DNA from: Flaccisagitta enflata
Taxonomy: Eukaryota > Chaetognatha > Sagittoidea > Aphragmophora
Assembly: GCA_965153355.1 (NCBI GenBank)
Contig: OZ231128.1
Location: forward strand, 38,750,001 to 38,814,000
Length of the DNA stretch: 64,000 bases
Direction of reading: 5' to 3'
The position numbers and the translations under genes were made by a program. Shown here piece by piece: positions 33,149 to 45,075 of the stretch. Every line of letters starts with the position of its first letter. Positions within the stretch are counted from its first letter, which is position 1. The notes under the pieces are model-generated. The model ran no database searches, was not told where the DNA came from, and saw only the letters and a list, made by a program, of their open reading frames with translations.

Positions 33149-35206
33149 AACAAGGCCAACACCTATAAGTCGCGTGCAGGACAAAAATAACTGAACTGAA
33201 CTGACTCCTTATTGTATCTTTTTATCGAAAATCAAACTTAAAAGCAACCCAAAACAGACCCAAACCAGACCCAAACCAGACCCAAACCAGACTCAAACCA
33301 GACTCAAACCAGACTCAAACCAGACTCAAACTGGAATTAAACCAGACCTAAATCAGACATAAACCAGACATAAACCAGATTTAAGCCAGACTCAAACCAG
33401 ACTCAAACCAGACTCAAACCAGACTCAAACCAGACTCAAACCAGACTCAAACCAGACTCAAACCAGACTCAAACCAGACTCAAACCAGACTCAAACCAGA
33501 CTCAAACCAGACTCAAACCAGATTCAAACCAGACTTAAACCAGACCGAAACCAGGCTCAAACCAGGCTCAAACCAGGCTCAAACTAGAATCAAACCAGAC
33601 TCAAACCAGACTCAAACCAGACTCAAACCAGACTCAAACAAGAATTAAACCAGACCAAAACCAGACCAAAACCAGACCAAAACCAGACCTAAATCAGACC
33701 TAAATCAGACCTAAATCAAACAAAAACCAGACACAAACCAGACATACACCAGACCTAACCCAGACCTAAACCAGACATAAATCAGACATGAACCAGTCTT
33801 AAACCAGACTTAAACCAGACTTAAACCAGACTTAAACCAGACTTAAACCAGACTTAAACCAGACTTAAACCAGACTTAAACCATACTTATCTTCAATATC
33901 ATTTTAACCAGCAGACTTAAACCATTAGACCTGCAGACTTAAACCATTAGATTTAAACCAGCAGACTTCAACCAGCAGACTTTAACCAGCAGACTTTAAC
34001 CAGCAGACTTTAACCAAAATGACCAAAAATGACCAAAAATGACCAAAATGACCAAAATGACCAAAATGACCAAAATGACCAAAGATGACCAAAGATGACC
34101 ATAAATGACCAAGAATGACCAATTTGGCCAAAATAACCAAAATGACCAAAAATGACCAAACATGACCAAAATGACCAAAAACGAACAAAATGTCAAAAAG
34201 ACCAAAAATGACCAAAAATACAAAAATGGACCAAAAATGACCAAAAACGACCAAAAATGACCAAATGACCAAAAACGACCCAAAAATGACCAAAAATGAC
34301 CAAAGATGACCAAAAATGACCAAATATGACCAAAAATTATCAAAGTGACCTAAAATGACCTAAAATGACCTCAAATGACCTGAAAAGTCCAAAAATGACC
34401 AAAAATGACCAAAAATGACCAAAAATGACAAAAAATGACACAAAATGACCCAAGATGACCCAAGATGACCCAAAATGACCAAAAATGATCAAAATGACCA
34501 AAATTGTTCAAAATGACCAAAAACCAAATGACCAAAATGCCCAAAAATGATAAAAAAGACCAAAAATGACAAAAAATGATCAAAATAGCCAGAAATGTCC
34601 AAAATGACAAAAATGACCCAAAACAACCCAAAATGACCCAAAATGACCAAAAATGACCAAAATGATCAATATGACAAAATTGATCAAAATGACCAAAATG
34701 ACCAATGACCAAATGACCAAAATGACCAAAATGACCAAATGACAAAAAATGATCAAAAATAACCAGAAATGACCAAAATGATCAAAATGATCAAAATGAT
34801 CAAAATGATCAAAATGATCAAAAATGACCAAAATGACCAAATAAAGCCAAAATAGCCAAAATGACAAAATGATCAAAGTGACCAAAATGACCAAAATGAT
34901 CAAAAATGATTAAAAATGATTAGAAATGATTAAAATGATTATGAATGATCAAAAACGACCAAAAATGACCAAAAATGACCAAATGGCCAAAATGTCAAAA
35001 TACCAAAATGACCAAATGACCAAAATGACCAAATGACCAAAATGACTAAAATGACCAAAATGACCAAAATGACCTATAAACCAAACAAAAATGACCAAAA
35101 ATGACAAAGCAAAGTGTTACTGTCCGACCGACCGATCGATATATGGCAAGTGAACAAACCGACCGAAGCTTAAAACAATAGCGTACACGCAACTTTAGAA
35201 GAAAAA
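33149..35206 (+). mobile_element. Giant type E element with two internal tandem arrays
   Basis: The 5' end is AACAAGGCCAACACCTATAA then GTCGCGTGC. The interior is an 11-bp array of AAACCAGACTC units (33240-33900), short CAGCAGACTTTAAC units (33900-34015), and a roughly 9-11 bp AAAATGACC array (34015-35105). The 3' side has GTCCGACCGACCGATCG and a decayed GCGTACACGC hairpin. No coding frame. Confidence 0.75.
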
Positions 35207-35741
35207 AAACCCTGTTCATGCCATAAATCATGGGTGGGTAAACTCTTCACGAATGACATTTTCCCCCAAGAAAAACAGTGGAAATCCACTTTCTATTCTC
35301 GTTTAGCTGAGGTTTGACGTCATTCAAGCTTGAGCTGTTACTTGTGACAGTCACTTTAGTCTTTACAGAGTTATAAGCTTAAAATCGTTTGAGTTGTTTA
35401 GTTTTTTATATTAAGTGTTCGTCGATGGGAAGAGCGACAAAGACTCACAACGTCAACGATGAAAAAGCAAATGTCACGCCTTGCTTAAATTGAACATTAA
35501 GATAAAGGGCTCTTATCACAAATAATCAGACTGTTTGAAGATGAACGCATAACACATTGTTTTATAACGAATACAAGAATCCGGCAGAACTTTTTTGGTA
35601 AAAAATTGTTATGAAATGAATTTTGCAATAACAGAAAATCTCGATCAAGTGAAACTCATCATAGTGAGCTCAGACTTGTGTTTGCTGGACGCGTCACCGC
35701 GTAAAAAAAGTGTTGTTTCAACCCTCATCAAGAAGAGAGAA

Positions 35742-35742
<1 letters not shown>
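35207..35742. other. Gene-free spacer
   Basis: Unique-looking sequence; nothing recognised. Confidence 0.35.
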
Positions 35743-35796
<54 letters not shown>

Positions 35797-35986
35797 AAAA
35801 CCTTGGTTGAATTTCTTCGAGTCAGTCCCATTTCATTCTTGGGTGAACCTGTTCCCGTGGGCTTTTGGAAATGGCCTTCAACTAACCAATGTGACCCTCA
35901 GAGTCCCTTCACGATACAATCACACACACACAAATGGGCGAGTGAGATGTGGGAAAATGAGGCGCACACTGACACAAGTCACACTC

Positions 35987-36072
<86 letters not shown>
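35743..36072. repeat. Two (GA)n microsatellites
   Basis: GA runs at 35743-35791 and 35990-36072 with about 200 bp of unique-looking sequence between them. Confidence 0.95.
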
Positions 36073-36077
<5 letters not shown>

Positions 36078-36503
36078 CAGATGGACAAATTGGGAAAGAA
36101 AACATCACAACTGAATGAAAGTTGTTATTTTAACGAACGGAATTGCAGACAGACAGAGAGGCAGGCAGAGAAAACGTTTCTGTCGACTGTAGCTACCCAG
36201 GAAAACGCGCTGACAAACCAATGACAGGGAGAAAAAAGAAAAAAAAGAGACCAAAAGTTAAAATACCAGAGGGAGGCCATGAATTTTGAAGGAAGAAAAA
36301 AATTCAAGTGACATTTTTAGACGAATGAGACAATCTCAGAGAAGAAGAGTTGAAAATAAGGAAAAAGAAATGACTGAGTGTGGAACCTTACGTCGTAAAC
36401 AAAGCTCGCAGACGTTAACGTTCATAAGTCACGACCAGCTATCTCAGTTTTACAACGAAAAAAAACAGTGTGCGAACGAAGTTCATAAGATGACATTCAA
36501 GAA

Positions 36504-36720
36504 AACAAGGCCGGATACACGGCTACCGAGGTCGCGTGCGGTGGGCAGGGGCCATATTTGAGGTCACCAGACCATTTGGACAGGAGCAGGGAGGTCAAAG
36601 TAAGATAAAAAAAATGAAAAGTGTGACCGACCGACCAACTGACCAACCGACCAACCAACCGACCAACCGACCGACCGACAGACAAAGCGGGTTGTAGAGT
36701 CGCGTGCACGCGACCAAAAA
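36504..36720 (+). mobile_element. Type A hairpin-ended element, intact
   Basis: AACAAGGCCGGATACACGGC, GGTCGCGTGC, GGGCAGGGGC, TTTGAGGTCACC, AAGTGTGACC, a (GACC/AACC)n core, CAAAGCGGGTTGTAGA, then hairpin GTCGCGTGCACGCGAC and CAAAAA. Confidence 0.88.
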
Positions 36721-37019
36721 TCAGAACGAGTAGTTGAGTACATTTCAAGTGCCTAGAGTCTTACCACTGAAACTACTGAAAATCGTCGGTACGATATAAC
36801 TGCATATGTCAAGGTGCATGCTAAGGTGCAGTTTCCGCAGTCAAATAATATCCTAGAAAAAAAATTAAAATGACAATTTTATAATCTTTTTTAAAGAAAG
36901 CATATTGTTAGTATATATTTTTGGATTTATTTGCATTGAGAATCATTCATGTGTTTAAAATCAGTTGGAAAAATTGAGAAATATAAAAGAAAATTAGCCT
37001 CCATTCCTTGACTTGTCTT

Positions 37020-37165
37020 ACATGAAATTCTTAATCTGAATGCATAAATTTGCATTTCTAAAAACATGGCCCTATGTTAAAGACATATAAGAAAAGGGCC
37101 ATGTTCTTAGAAATGCAAATTGTTGCATTCCAAGAGATATTTAGAATTTCACGCAAAATGATTTT
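37020..37165. repeat. Imperfect palindrome
   Basis: TTTGCATTTCTAAAAACATG and GGCCCT on the left mirror AGGGCCATGTTCTTAGAAAT on the right, with flanking arms including CATGAAATTCTTAA / TTTAGAATTTCACG. Probably a small foldback element; no target duplication was resolved. Confidence 0.6.
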
Positions 37166-37376
37166 GCAAATTTGCTGATTGTGTGCACCCGACATATACA
37201 ACATATTACATATAATTGCAACGAAAGACACCTTTAACTTATTTGCTTTGAGGTATTCTGATTGGAGCTGTCTGAAAGCTTATGATCTACTGTTTTTTTG
37301 TTTTCGTTCAAAATTGACTGAAACGGTTTGGCCACCACACCTTTTTGAGTGAAAATGTTGCTTGGCAAGTTTTGAA

Positions 37377-37801
37377 TAGGACTCGAAGTAGTTAACTTTA
37401 ACTAGTTAGTTCACTAGTTAAAATTTTGAAAACCCCTGCAGTTAACTAACGAAAATTAACTAGTTAACTAATTGACTAATTTTTGGGTACAAAATGGCAA
37501 AAATCAGGTATTTTTCTTATATTTTATGGGTTTTTTAGAAAAATTCACATCAATTTGTAAAAGACAGAATTTTTTTCATGGTTACAACAAAAAAACATCT
37601 AATATGTGAGCCAAGATTGATTGGGGCAAATGTAACTTTGTAAAAATTCAATGTTAATGCCACTCTTTTCTGAAAATATTTCATTGGATATAACAGAAAA
37701 GGCTAAAATTTTTAACTACTCTTAGTAGTTAACTACTGAAAAAAGTAGTCAAGTTAACTAATAACTAGTTAATTTCAAAACCTTGACTACTTCGGGTCCT
37801 A
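37377..37801. mobile_element. hAT-like MITE, 425 bp, copy 2
   Basis: Same ends and length as 32085-32509, flanked by GTTTTGAA on both sides. Only scattered single-base differences from copy 1 are visible by eye. Confidence 0.93.
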
Positions 37802-38090
37802 GTTTTGAATCAGAAAATATTTCATTTTTAGCTAAGATTTCTTCAAATGTCTCGGGTTTCTTGGCCAATTTGGTCATTTTTGCTGTATTTTCGCAAAATT
37901 AACACTGTTTTCACATGAAAAAATGCTGAAAAAATGCGAAATCTTGTCAAATTTCAATATCAAAACCCCGCTGGAGCCAGTGATTTGAAATTTTGCATGA
38001 ATAAACCCTAGGTTATATGCTTAAAGCCAGTATAAATCAGAACTCCTCACTGTAAATACTTTAAGCACAGTAAAGGTTGATCTGGTTGTA

Positions 38091-38259
38091 CAGTTAAACC
38101 CCACAATAACGGATGTCAATTAATTTCAACCACTATAGGCGGATTCCCGTTATTGCCAATATGGAAATACATAAAAATTGATATGATAGTACTAAATTTT
38201 TAGATTTGATATACGCGGATTTCCGTTACTCTTGGATCCATTATGGCGGGGTTTAACTG
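38091..38259 (-). mobile_element. pogo-like MITE, copy 3
   Basis: Ends CAGTTAAACCCCACAATAAC and GGCGGGGTTTAACTG with TA flanks. The reverse complement shares GGATCCAAGAGTAA with copy 2. Confidence 0.8.
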
Positions 38260-38524
38260 TAGTTGTATTGGATGGCAGGGTAAGCAGACGAGCCAACGCC
38301 GTCATCGCCCTTTCACAACGAAACTATAAACTACCATGATAACGCAACACCTTTTATAACGGTTCAAAATGTGGTTGACCCTTCCTCATCATGTCGCCTT
38401 TTTGGTTGATAAAAGAAAGTCACTGTTTTCCAGGTTTTTGTTCCGTCTTTGTAGGGTCACTGATCCCCATCACTTATCACGCCGAAAATAGCGCCGCCAT
38501 GAATAATTTTTCTCTTTGCTGCCG

Positions 38525-38775
38525 ACTCAGTGAATGCCAATATTATGGAAATGTTTTGCGTGGGCGATAGTGTTGCCTCCAAAGAAAAGCTAGATACAAT
38601 GCCAATACAATGGGTAGAGCCTGGCACAGACAAAGTTACTCATTGATCTTCGTTGGATGTGAACACCGATATTATGGAAACGTTTTGCGTGGGCGATTGT
38701 ATCGAATCCTTAGACAACTACAACTTATGCCTATACGTAGCGCCTGACACAGACTAAAGTTTTCCTCTTTTGATT
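38525..38775. repeat. Tandem duplication of about 129 bp
   Basis: ATATTATGGAAATGTTTTGC and GTGGGCGATAGT at 38541 recur with few changes at 38670, and AGCCTGGCACAGACAAAG at 38618 recurs as GCGCCTGACACAGACTAAAG near 38740. No coding frame spans both copies. Confidence 0.65.
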
Positions 38776-38876
38776 TTCGTTAGAGGTGAATTCACGAAAG
38801 GTGTCACAGAGACACTCATTTTGGTCATTGTTGCCTTTAGCCAAAAAGTTAAGCGGAGGTATGGTGAAAGTACAGT

Positions 38877-38960
38877 ACCGCAGTATAGTTTAGTATAGTA
38901 TAGTAAAGTATAGTATAGTATAGTTTAGTATAGTACCGCAGTATAGTACCGCAGTAGTTC
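38877..38960. repeat. (TATAG)n-like short tandem repeat
   Basis: AGTATAGT/AGTACCGC units. Confidence 0.85.
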
Positions 38961-39200
38961 TGCAGATATGCTCTTTAACTTAACAAAGTGCCAAGTATGT
39001 TGCAAATCTTTCTTTAGCGCTTCTTCTGGTTTTGCGGTACTTTATTGCAACAATTAACCTTCACCTGCTGGTGTGTGTGCTCTGTCGCTAATGACGAATA
39101 AAAGATGTAATATACCACTAAAATTTTGGGGGGGACATCCGTTAAAATTTGAACATGGCGCGAGTTTTCTGAGATGACATTTGTGTGTTTTCTTTCTTAC

Positions 39201-39260
39201 CTTTTTTGTTTTGAGTGGTTCTGAGGACGTTGGTTTCTTTTCTCTTCGGTTTTCCCGTTT
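39201..39260 (-). CDS. Possible 60-bp exon of the single-pass membrane protein gene
   Basis: CCATTTTGTAG precedes and GTAAGAAAG follows a 60-bp segment that is open in phase 1 to phase 1 (reading TGKPKRKETNVLRTTQNKK). It would join the stalk exon at 44514 to the transmembrane exon at 20576 without changing frame. It is short and basic, so chance is possible. Confidence 0.3.
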
Positions 39261-39496
39261 CTACAAAATGGAGGAAAGAAATTGTGGTTAAATGATTATT
39301 TTACATTTAGCAGCAGAAAAAAAAAGTAGAAATCTATGATGATTGCAAAGAGCACTTGGATTACCTTCCATCCCATATTGATTTGTCATGGTTATCGTAA
39401 AGTTTTTGATCACAGCTTTGGAGACGGTGAGAATTCTGAATAATAGATAGAAGAAAAAAGAGGATGTCCTCGTTGACGTCTACTTATCCGTCTGTT

Positions 39497-39740
39497 TTTA
39501 GTTGCGGACACGTAACCCTACAAGAGGTTTTGTTCGTCCGTCCGTCCGTCCATCCGTCCGTCCATCCGTCCGTTGGTCTGTGATTATCCAGTCAACAAGT
39601 GTGAAAACGCGCATTTAGGGTGCTGCAGTTATGATTGTCTGCGTGTGTGAGTGAGCATGGGATGGAGGGGGGGGGGAGAGTTTGGATAGAGGTTATATGC
39701 AACGATATTGCGACCCTGCGTCACTTGTTCCGTTTATCAG
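39497..39740 (-). mobile_element. Type B hairpin-ended element
   Basis: Reversed 3' end TTTTTAGTTGCGGACACGTA, a (GTCC)n core, G-rich middle, and reversed 5' end GCGACCCTGCGTCACTTGTT. Confidence 0.75.
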
Positions 39741-39771
39741 TTTTTCTTTTTTTTTTCTTTACGCCAGTATT

Positions 39772-39772
<1 letters not shown>

Positions 39773-39824
<52 letters not shown>
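39773..39824. repeat. (CTGT)n microsatellite
   Basis: About 13 CTGT units, close to the type B 5' end. Confidence 0.95.
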
Positions 39825-39826
<2 letters not shown>

Positions 39827-40227
39827 TTTTGTCACTGTGAGCTTGTCAGCCCTCTTCCATTCACACCATATCATCCTTGGGTTATTGCGAATCGCCGATT
39901 GAGATTAGCCCTTATCTGCCACTTGTACGTCGATTTTATCATAAGTCTTTGTTAAATAGAAAAAAAAACAATCATCGCAAGCGGGTGGGCAGGGGAACTG
40001 AGGAAGTAGCGCAGACTACAGAATGCAGAAGCCATAGGAGATGCTAGACACCAAGAAAATGGTAGGGAAATCTCTCAAACTATAATTACCATTTTGAATA
40101 TATCGGTGACAATGAGTAAGCGTTCTGGACAAGTTCCGCTGAAATAGGAGGATGATCTATCTCAAAATGCCAAATGTAAATAAGATGGCTTTGCCTCATC
40201 TAGTCTATCTTATCAGCCCAACCCACA

Positions 40228-40443
40228 AACAAGGCCGGATACACGGCTACCCCAGTCGCGTGCGGGTGGGCAGGGGCTGTATTTGAGGTCACTCAATCAT
40301 TTGGGCAGGAGCGGTGAGGCCAAAGACTGCAAAAACCAAAAAAAAGTAAAGTGTGTCGGACGGACGGACCGACGGACGGACGGACGGACCGACGGACGGG
40401 CCGACAAAGCGGGTTGTAGAGTCGCGTAGCACGCGACTAAAAA
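40228..40443 (+). mobile_element. Type A hairpin-ended element, intact reference copy
   Basis: AACAAGGCCGGATACACGGC, CAGTCGCGTGCGGGTGGGCA, GGGGCTGTATTTGAGGTCAC, CAAAGACTGCAAAAACC, AAGTGTGTCGG, a (GGAC)n core, CAAAGCGGGTTGTAGA, then GTCGCGTAGCACGCGAC and TAAAAA. Length 216 bp; no coding capacity. Confidence 0.9.
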
Positions 40444-40557
40444 TGTCTTTTTTTTCCTCGCACACTTTTTATCATATCCTCTTTTTTGGCAATGGGAAAA
40501 ATGATCTTGAGACTTGACAAGAAAAAAATCGAGTGCCCGACAAGAGTGTGTGAGAAA

Positions 40558-40880
<323 letters not shown>

Positions 40881-41119
40881 AAAAAAGAGGAACAGACTGG
40901 AAAATAAAGTTGCGCAAAAAATGGAAATCGAAATCAAAGAGGGAAAAAAAAGAAAGAAAAAAAAAAAAAAAGATCGAAAAGGCCCTGTCGATGTATATGA
41001 GGCGATTTGAGAAAATTCCTTTGAATTTTTCGCGCACACATTACAAACTATAGAATCTAAAGAAAGAAAGAGGATGAAGATGATGATAGATGGGAAGAAG
41101 AAGGAGGAGAAGGAGATGA

Positions 41120-41512
41120 AGGAGAAAAAGAAAAAGAAAAGGAAAAGGAAAAGGAAAAGGAAAAAGAGAAAGAGAAAGAGAAAGAGAAAGAGAAAGAGAA
41201 AGAAAAAGAAAAAGAAAAAGAAAAAGAAAAAGAAAAAGAAAAAGAAAAAGAAAATGAAATGGATATAGAAAAAAAGAAAAAGATAAAGAAGAAAAAGAGA
41301 AGGAGAAAGAGAAGAAGATGATGATAAATGGGAAGAAGAAGAAGAGGAGGAGAAGGAGAAGAAGAAGAAGAAGAAGAAGAAGAAGAAGAAGAAGAAGAAG
41401 AAGAAGAAGAAGAAGAAGAAGAAGAAGAAGAAGAAGAAGAAGAAGAAGAAGAAGAAGAAGAAGAAGAAGAAGAAAAAAGAGAGAGAAGAAAGAGAAAAAG
41501 AAAAAGAATAGT
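41120..41512. repeat. Purine (AAAAAG)n and (GAA)n block
   Basis: (GAAAAA/GAAAGA)n at 41120-41330 followed by (GAA)n at 41355-41475, all purines on the plus strand. Confidence 0.95.
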
Positions 41513-43712
41513 CGCAAAAGCGTTAGATGGTCAGCGGTACCCGTGCCCTGCCTAAGTAGGTTGTGGTTGAAGTTGAGGGGGGAGCAGGGCAGCGGCCCCG
41601 AAGGGGTCGATGACCTATGCTTTCACACATATGGGGGATTTTCTCCTCCTCCTTCTCCTCCTCCTCCTCCTCCGTCCCTCCCCCTCAAATCCCAGTCCCA
41701 AGGCCGGATCAGGGCGTCTTGGCTGAGACTTTGACCTTGCGGCTGAGATTTGGGCTTCACGGCTGAAATCTGGGCCTCCAGGCTAGGATTTAGGCCTTGA
41801 GGCTAGGATTTGGTCCTTGAGGCTGGGATTTGGGCCTCAAGACCAGGCCTCAGCGATTGTATTGGGTATTGGTATTGGGTTTACAATATTCTTGTGTATA
41901 CATGTTGTTTATATTGTTATTTTACCAATACAATACAATACTATAAAATATTACGAAAAAACTGATCTGAGGAAATTGAAATATATAAGAGAAAGACTGA
42001 AGGAGATGAAGAGGAAGAGGAAAAGCATTCCTAGGTCAAAAAAGTGGAGGAGTGAAAGATAAAAGAAAAAGAGGAGGATTTGCTGAGAGTAAAAGTGGGT
42101 GAGGGATGGAAAGAGGAAGAGGAAGAAGAACTGATAACAGATTAGGTAGGTTGGAAATATAGACAAAGAAGAAGAAGAGGAATAAAAATCTATAAAAGAA
42201 ACAATCAGTGGTCAGAAGCTGGAAGGATAAAAAGGAGGAAGAGTAAGAAAAAAAATATACAGGAGAGAGAGAAAAAGTGACAGGGAAAGATAATAAAAAA
42301 CACAAACAAACAAATAAACAAACAAACAAAAGAAAATAACAAAAAACAAAATCAGATCTAGACAAAGAAAGAGACAAATAGATAAGTGTAGAAAAAAGTA
42401 AAAAAATATTAAGAATAAAGACAGAATAACAAAAAAATGAAATAAAACTTATATCAAAATGAAAAAAAATATAGAATTTTTTTCAGCTATTCTTATACAA
42501 CAAAATTTATATATGATAATTAAAATTATTATATTTTTTTTTCAAATTATAGTATATCATCTAACTATGATTAGTTTGATATATATTACAGGGTGTACCA
42601 ACTCAGTTGTAACATAAAGAATCAATGTATCTCAGCTTCTAGAGAAGATAATCTTATTCTGAAAAAAGTTCCAAAAAGCTCTTAAAAAACGATTTTTACT
42701 CGTGCCAAGGAAATAGATCAATCCTGTAAACAATTTTACACATTCACAACCTAAAGTGATGCAGCTATTTCTCATAATACAAATTTGGCTATCCTTGCCC
42801 ATGGATACTGTTTCTTTAAAAGGCTCTCATTTCTAAACAAATTGAGCTACAGACCTCAGATTGGTCTCAAATCAAAGATTTTTAGCTGCAGTTTTTGGCC
42901 CCAATAACAAACATCTTCAAAATAGTGAAGTTTTTGCATTTCTTTTCTTCAAAACCATGTTTTTAAAAAAACCTTGATTTTCATAAGCATGATTTTGGCA
43001 AAAATCACAGTATTCTACTGAAAAAAATATGAGTTTTTCTGTGAATTCTCTTTAATAACATAAAATATGTTTTTTTTAGTCAAACTTGACATGTTTTGTC
43101 AAAAAATTTAGAAATAAAAGTCTCACAAACAGAAATTGATATTGGAAATCGATAGAAAATAGCAAAATTATAGCAAAAATGCATATACTTCCAATTTTTT
43201 TTTCCACTGCTGTTTATACCTTCCCATTATTTTTCTCCTATCTAACAAAAATCGGTTTTCAAAAGCTCTTTAAAACTTTTTTCAGAATTATGATATCTTT
43301 TTTAGAAGCAGAGATACATCGATTCTTTATGTTACAACTGAGTTGGTACACCCTGTACTACTTATTACTTAATATTAAAACTATATAAAATCATATATAT
43401 ATATTGTATTGTATGCTATGATAATATATTGTATACAATTTTAATAGATATTGTAATGTATTGGTATTGTATTGTATTGTCCCAATACTTGAAAGTATTG
43501 TATTGGTATTGTATAGTTGACAAAAATGCTATATAGCTTGGGCCTTCTCAAGACTGGGATTTGGGCCTCAAGACTGGAATTTGGGCCTCGGGACTGGGAT
43601 TTGAGGGGGGGGGGGACGTAGGAGGAGGAGAAGGAGAAGGAGAAGGAGAAAATCCCCCATATGTGTGAAAGCATAGGTCATCGACCCCTTCGGGGCCGCT
43701 GCCCAAAAAGGA
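41510..43712. mobile_element. Type G inverted-repeat element
   Basis: 5' TAGTCGCAAAAGCGTTAGAT, then the arm GGGCAGCGGCCCCGAAGGGG with TCGATGACC and TTTCACACATATGGGGGA (41585-41695). The inverted arm lies at 43591-43710. Inside are GGCTGGGATTTGGGCCTCAA tandem units at both ends, a (TATTG)n zone (43390-43515) and a complete foldback MITE at 42589. Confidence 0.65.
42589..43355. mobile_element. Foldback MITE, 767 bp, TA target duplication
   Basis: Arms of about 75 bp begin CAGGGTGTACCAACTCAGTT and are inverted at the right, with TA on both sides. An inner TTGGTCTCAAATCAAAGAT block matches the foldback at 4905. Confidence 0.8.
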
Positions 43713-44233
43713 TAAGAAGAAGGATAAGAAGAAGGAGAAGAAGAAGAAAAAGAAAAAGAGGAAGAAGAAGAAGCGGACTGGGAAGAAGATGATAAAGAAA
43801 AGAACTGGAGAAGTAGGAAACTACTATTCAAATTTATTCATTTTTCCTTATTTTCCATTGCTTTCATATCTCGTTTCATCAGACATTATTCCACCATCAC
43901 TTCTCGTTCTTCGCCTTTCTCATTTCCTTATTTAATAAGACATTCCCCATTGTGTTTTATCGTCAGGAACCGCCCTTTCTATTTTTCCTATTCCTTACTC
44001 ATTTTACATCCAAATAAATTCAATACGCTTTTTGTGATAAAGATTTTCGCTTCTGCTAAAGATTTGTTTTGAAACATTTATCGGTAACTGCTCTATACGT
44101 CATTTGACTTATTTTGGTACCTCACCTGAGTGTGATGAGCGCGTGGTGATGTAACTGTTCCAGAAATGTATGATTAAGGCTTAACACCACGTTTTGACGC
44201 CTCTGATCCAAATTTATCACAGCTCTGTGGCAC

Positions 44234-44237
<4 letters not shown>
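43713..44237. other. Gene-free spacer
   Basis: A GAAGAA-rich start, then unique-looking sequence. A possible 29-bp exon on the minus strand near 44127-44155 is not accepted (wrong phase). Confidence 0.3.

Positions 44238-44292
<55 letters not shown>
44238..44292. repeat. (GA)n microsatellite
   Basis: Uninterrupted GA. Confidence 0.95.
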
Positions 44293-44294
<2 letters not shown>

Positions 44295-44513
44295 AGAGAC
44301 TTAAGACAGAGAGAGGCAGACATTAAAAGGGGCAGAATTGAAAGATTGATTATGAATTTTTCCCACGCACTCTTGAGCAACGGCCGTTTCCCTGCTTCCA
44401 AATATTAAGTTGCATTCCATATGAAATTGAATAAAGGGAAAATATTTGGTTGACTCGTTTTTGAATTTTGAAGCATAACTGAAATAAAATTGGATGGAAA
44501 CTAGAGAAATCAC

Positions 44514-44582
44514 CTCGGTGGAAAGAACTCCAATTTTCTATTGTTGTTTTGGTTGGCGACGTTGTTTGCCTCGTTTCTGGCG

Positions 44583-44677
<95 letters not shown>

Positions 44678-44782
44678 ATCTTGAGATGAAGGCGATTGAT
44701 TTTTTCTTCTGACTGGAAAGTCGTTGATTTGGGCCGGTGGTGAGGCAAAAGGGTGAAGACTGCGGATCGACCAAGTGATGTT
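44514..44782 (-). CDS. Possible Thr-rich stalk exon with (ACA)n expansion
   Basis: A 269-bp segment between TTCCTTTGCAG and a weak GTGATT donor. Entered in phase 2 it reads a charged/polar start, KITTTT, about 34 Thr encoded by the trinucleotide tract (44583-44677), then PETRQTTSPTKTTIENWSS, and leaves in phase 1, matching the exons at 39201 and 20576. A Thr-rich extracellular stalk fits a type I membrane protein. The alternative frame gives poly-Asn, so frame choice rests on phase and on Thr/Ser/Pro context. Confidence 0.35.
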
Positions 44783-44997
44783 CTGCAAAGGAAGGAAGAA
44801 TAAAAAGCTAATCATAAGACTTGGGATGGAAAGCAGACTATCAAATCTGACTTTAAATCTGACTAAAATTGACCAACTAACAAAATTGCAAAAGAAGTAT
44901 GTTTTTTTTTTAATGAAAAGATGGAAAATCATAAAAAAACATCGTGCTAACTTAGTTCTTCCCCCTTCCATTTCTTACCCGCCCACAAAATCTGAGC

Positions 44998-45000
<3 letters not shown>

Positions 45001-45067
<67 letters not shown>
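45001..45067. repeat. (CT)n microsatellite
   Basis: Uninterrupted CT followed by a T-run. Confidence 0.95.

Positions 45068-45075
<8 letters not shown>

Noticed and set aside
33982-34903. Phe/Trp/His/Gly-rich frames on the minus strand
   Set aside because: Translation of the AAAATGACC array inside a type E element.
44127-44155. 29-bp minus-strand exon between GGAACAG and GTGAGG
   Set aside because: It would break the phase chain between the candidate exons on either side and is too short to judge.
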